A DNA stretch of 64,000 nt from Desulfobacca acetoxidans DSM 11109 (lineage in GTDB: Bacteria > Desulfobacterota > Desulfobaccia > Desulfobaccales > Desulfobaccaceae), in assembly GCF_000195295.1 (NCBI RefSeq), contig NC_015388.1, forward strand, positions 186,001 through 250,000. The letters are read 5' to 3'. Positions 61,366-64,000 of this stretch are shown here, piece by piece (positions within the stretch are counted from its first letter, which is position 1; every line of letters begins with the position of its first letter). The notes below the pieces were generated by a model. It searched no databases and was not told where the DNA came from. It saw only the letters and a list, made by a program, of their open reading frames with translations. The translations under genes and the position numbers were made by a program.

Positions 61366-62559
61366 ATGAAAAAAGACTTCATGTTTACTTCCATGTCTGT
61401 GACCGAGGGGCATCCGGACAAACTCTGTGATCAGATCAGCGATGCCATTGTAGACGCCTACCTGGAACAGGATACCTACGCCCGCATCCGGGCCGAATGC
61501 GCCGTATCCACCTCGATCCTGTTTATTTCCGCCCGCTTCAGTTCCACCGCCAAAGTCGATATTCCGTACGTTGCCCGGAAGGTCATCAATCAGATCGGCT
61601 ATGTGGAGCATGACTTTGACGCTAAGTCATGCAGCGTGCTGACCAGCTTGCAGGAATTTCCGCCCGATGAACTTACTATCTTTAAAGAACAGAAGCTTTC
61701 AGAAGAGGAGTTGGAAAACCTCCCAGGCCGACATCAAGTAACCGTCTTTGGTTTTGCCTGTGATCATACCCCCGCCCTGATGCCGCTGCCTATCTGGTTG
61801 GCCCATAAACTGGCTAAAAGAATCATTAAGGCCAAACGCCATAAGGACATCCCCTATCTTTCTCCGGATGCCGCTACCCAAGTTGGTGTGGAGTTTCGCA
61901 ACCGTCGTCCTTTCCGGATTCATAGTATCACTATCATTGCCAGTCAGAATCGGCCAGTGACCATTCCGGCGGCAAGATTAGCGGCTGACATCAAAGAACG
62001 AGTTCTGCTCCCGGCCTTTGCGGATGAAGAGATCAAACCCGATGATCAGACGATAATATACATCAATCCGGTGGATCATATTATGGTCGGCGGTCCGGCG
62101 GTGCATTCCGGCCTTACCGGACGTAAGAATGCCATTGACACCTACGGGGAGTACTCCCGTCACAGCGGCGCTGCCCTGAGCGGCAAAGACCCCTTGCGCA
62201 TCGACCGGGTGGGGGCCTATGCGGCCCGCTATGCCGCCAAGAATGTCGTGGCCGCCGGACTGGCGGCGGAATGTGAGGTACAGCTCAGCTACTCCATCGG
62301 CCGCTCCCGGCCGGTAAGTATCCAGGTAGAGACCTTCGGTTCCGGCAAGATCGCCGATTCCAAGATTGCCGCGCTGTTAGAGCAGTATTGCGAATTCCGA
62401 TTGGCTGGTATCCTCAGAAACTTTAACCTGAGATTCCTGCCGGCCTTGACTAAAAACGGTTTTTACCGCAAACTGGCGGCCTACGGCCACGTAGGTCGGC
62501 TGGATCTTGAACTGCCCTGGGAAGCCACCGACAAAAAAGAATTGTTCAGTAATCCCTAA
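61366..62559 (+). CDS. metK: S-adenosylmethionine synthetase, divergent form
   Basis: Makes SAM from methionine and ATP. From ATG 61366 (GGGAG upstream) it has 397 residues. SVTEGHPDKLCDQISDAIVD (ATP site), HSGLTGRKNAIDTYGEYSRHSG, GKDPLRIDRVGAYAARY and VETFGSGKI are conserved. The flexible loop that normally reads GDQG is changed to GRHQV in front of FGFACDHTP, and the strand after the N-terminal motif is shortened, so this is not the common bacterial MetK. It is 206 nt before btaA, whose product uses SAM; I infer it supplies lipid synthesis. Confidence 0.9.
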   Translation: MKKDFMFTSMSVTEGHPDKLCDQISDAIVDAYLEQDTYARIRAECAVSTSILFISARFSSTAKVDIPYVARKVINQIGYVEHDFDAKSCSVLTSLQEFPPDELTIFKEQKLSEEELENLPGRHQVTVFGFACDHTPALMPLPIWLAHKLAKRIIKAKRHKDIPYLSPDAATQVGVEFRNRRPFRIHSITIIASQNRPVTIPAARLAADIKERVLLPAFADEEIKPDDQTIIYINPVDHIMVGGPAVHSGLTGRKNAIDTYGEYSRHSGAALSGKDPLRIDRVGAYAARYAAKNVVAAGLAAECEVQLSYSIGRSRPVSIQVETFGSGKIADSKIAALLEQYCEFRLAGILRNFNLRFLPALTKNGFYRKLAAYGHVGRLDLELPWEATDKKELFSNP

Positions 62560-62765
62560 AGCAATACCGTTTTCGGTTTCTGATTTCTTGTTGGTAATTG
62601 TCATTCTTTAAAAAGCAGCCGCAAATTATGGAAGTAAGCTAGCAGTGACTGTACGGTTCCAATCTGTTCGACTCGGAACTAGGAACTTATTTTCTGATTA
62701 ATATCAACATAGTATATAAATTATCGGCTTCAATTCAAAGGAAACCTGATTTAAGGAGTTGACGT

Positions 62766-63917
62766 GTGTTTAAAGGCACGGCGCAGCAATTTTTTGACCT
62801 GATTCACGGACATCGCTTGATCTATAATGCCTGCTGGGAAGATCCGAGGATAGACCGTCAGTTGCTCAGATTGGAGCCGCAGAGCGAGCTGGTGGTCATT
62901 ACCAGCGCCGGTTGCAATATTCTGGATTATCTCCTGGATTCGCCTAAAGAAATTCATGCCGTGGATGTCAACTATCGGCAGAACGCCCTGCTGGAGTTTA
63001 AACTGGCTCTCTTCGCCAGGGGTAATTTTGAAGACCTCTTTGCCCTGTTCGGGAATGGGGGGATTGAGAACTATCAAGAGATTTACCGGTCGGTGCAGGA
63101 AGATTTATCACCCGCCGCCAGGAAATTTTGGGATAGGAAAATCAAATACTTCAGCCTGGGGGGGGTAAGAAGGTCCTTTTATTGGCGGGGGGCGGCTGGC
63201 GATTTCGCTTGGCTGATGCGGCTCATCCTGTTTGGCAGGGCAAAAAATAGCCAGACGGCGCTTGAATCCTTCCTCAACAGCAAGACCCTGGAGACCCAAA
63301 GGCGTCGCTACGAGCCACTGGGGAAAAAGCTCCACCACAGAGCGGTTTCCTGGCTGATTCGCCAGCCCTGGTGCCTGGCACAGGTGGGGGTGCCGAAAGC
63401 GCAGATAAATCTTCTGAATCGGACCCACCCGCAGGGTATAAACGGATTCGTTCAGGAAAAAATACGGCGCGTCATGACCGAAACCCCTATCCGGGAGAAC
63501 TATTTCTGGCGGGTTTACCTTACCGGTTCCTACATCCCGGAATGTTGTCCGAACTATTTAAAGCGGGAAAATTTCCGGCAGATTCAGGCCCAGATCGCAA
63601 GGGTCAAACTCTATAACAGCACCTTAACAGAATTTTTGAAGAGGCATCCAGGAAGCTACAGCCATTTTGTCCTACTGGATCACCAAGATTGGCTGGCCCG
63701 GCATCAACCCCAGGCCCTGGAGGAGGAATGGCAGTATATCTTCCACAACAGCCGTCCCAGGGCAAAAATCCTGATGCGGTCAGCAGGCCTTGAGTTGGAT
63801 TTTTTGCCTCCCCGAATACGGTCCCGGCTGCGCTTCTTTCCAGAACGAACCTTCCCGTTGCACGCCCAAGATCGGGTAGGAACCTACGGCAGTCTCCACC
63901 TGGCCCAGGTACAATAA
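62766..63917 (+). CDS. btaA: SAM:diacylglycerol 3-amino-3-carboxypropyltransferase (betaine lipid synthesis)
   Basis: A 383-residue BtaA/DUF3419 protein. It moves the aminocarboxypropyl group of SAM to diacylglycerol, giving diacylglycerylhomoserine, the precursor of the phosphorus-free lipid DGTS. IYNACWEDPRIDRQLLRL, VVITSAGCNILDYLL and IHAVDVNYRQNALLEFK at the N-terminus are the family's SAM site; YIPECCPNYL and FVLLDHQDWL are later signatures. AAGGAG lies 6 nt before the GTG start. The stop overlaps the next gene's ATG (TAATG), showing tight coupling to the methyltransferase. Confidence 0.93.
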   Translation: MFKGTAQQFFDLIHGHRLIYNACWEDPRIDRQLLRLEPQSELVVITSAGCNILDYLLDSPKEIHAVDVNYRQNALLEFKLALFARGNFEDLFALFGNGGIENYQEIYRSVQEDLSPAARKFWDRKIKYFSLGGVRRSFYWRGAAGDFAWLMRLILFGRAKNSQTALESFLNSKTLETQRRRYEPLGKKLHHRAVSWLIRQPWCLAQVGVPKAQINLLNRTHPQGINGFVQEKIRRVMTETPIRENYFWRVYLTGSYIPECCPNYLKRENFRQIQAQIARVKLYNSTLTEFLKRHPGSYSHFVLLDHQDWLARHQPQALEEEWQYIFHNSRPRAKILMRSAGLELDFLPPRIRSRLRFFPERTFPLHAQDRVGTYGSLHLAQVQ

Positions 63918-64000
63918 TGCCCAGAACTTCAGAGTTTCCAAATAGCGACAATCTGGCCGCATTAGTGCGCTACTATCGCTTTCATTCCCGGATTTATGAT
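63917..64000 (+). CDS. btaB: N-terminus of BtaB-like methyltransferase (cut by window end)
   Basis: 28 codons visible, ending RYYRFHSRIYD, as expected at the N-terminus of BtaB, which methylates diacylglycerylhomoserine three times to give DGTS. It starts at the last base of the btaA stop. Call rests on this short match and on the position. Confidence 0.7.
   Translation, partial: MPRTSEFPNSDNLAALVRYYRFHSRIYD

Overview
The window looks like chromosomal DNA of an anaerobic deltaproteobacterium (Desulfobacterota), most likely a sulfate reducer close to Desulfobacca. The basis is a nickel CO dehydrogenase with its ferredoxin, formate-tetrahydrofolate ligase, DUF362 and membrane ferredoxin proteins, PEP-CTERM and sigma-54 features, and BamD/autotransporter-type outer-membrane genes. 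The genus is an inference from gene content. No rRNA or tRNA gene was seen.

Layout. 1-3.1 kb: tail of a repeat array, then a three-gene polyprenyl-sugar/glycosyltransferase operon. 3.2-7 kb: second repeat array, a CDF metal exporter, a small unknown protein and a PEP-CTERM surface protein. 7-16 kb: one-carbon and redox core, with fhs facing cooF-cooS and an NADH-dehydrogenase-like Fe-S subunit, then trxA, trxB, bamD and surE. 16.7-25 kb: a fused beta-lactamase-fold/NamZ peptidoglycan hydrolase, polA without recognisable proofreading residues, two tandem Ala-rich lipoproteins, an unknown lipoprotein, the third repeat array and a CrtC/AttH-like protein. 25.3-29.7 kb: a sigma-54-type promoter, a 52-residue peptide and a FecR-TPR-beta-barrel protein. 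30-33 kb: purA and thiDN. 33-40.2 kb (minus strand): glycosyltransferase, 1472-residue TPR/outer-membrane protein and M48 protease, a probable exopolysaccharide or surface-glycan exporter; an in-frame stop interrupts the 5' end of the glycosyltransferase. 40.3-45.9 kb: RAYT-type transposase, a SPOR-like membrane protein, the DUF362/ferredoxin pair and moaA. 45.9-48.8 kb: an accessory scar holding fragments of an autotransporter, an IS3 transposase, an OLD-type nuclease and IstB, plus an intact higBA module.

48.8-64 kb is a membrane-lipid and ion region. It has a methyltransferase, a phosphatidylserine decarboxylase-type enzyme and a PHP-glycosyltransferase fusion on the minus strand; an OlsF-like two-domain acyltransferase on the plus strand; a set of HMA2-like and DUF5132-like proteins, a protein with seven 22-residue repeats and a P2-type ATPase; then a divergent metK and btaA-btaB (betaine lipid synthesis). 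Three CTAAC repeats spaced exactly 11 bp before a TATAAT box look like a Pho box. My reading is that this region carries phosphate-sparing membrane remodelling tied to a poorly described ion-transport locus.

The most unusual structure is a dispersed 54-nt imperfect palindrome (called R here) that alternates with related spacers of 39, 46, 53, 60 and 67 nt, mostly one sequence family growing in 7-nt steps. It occurs as three arrays and at least four relics, one of which replaces the 3' end of the autotransporter fragment.
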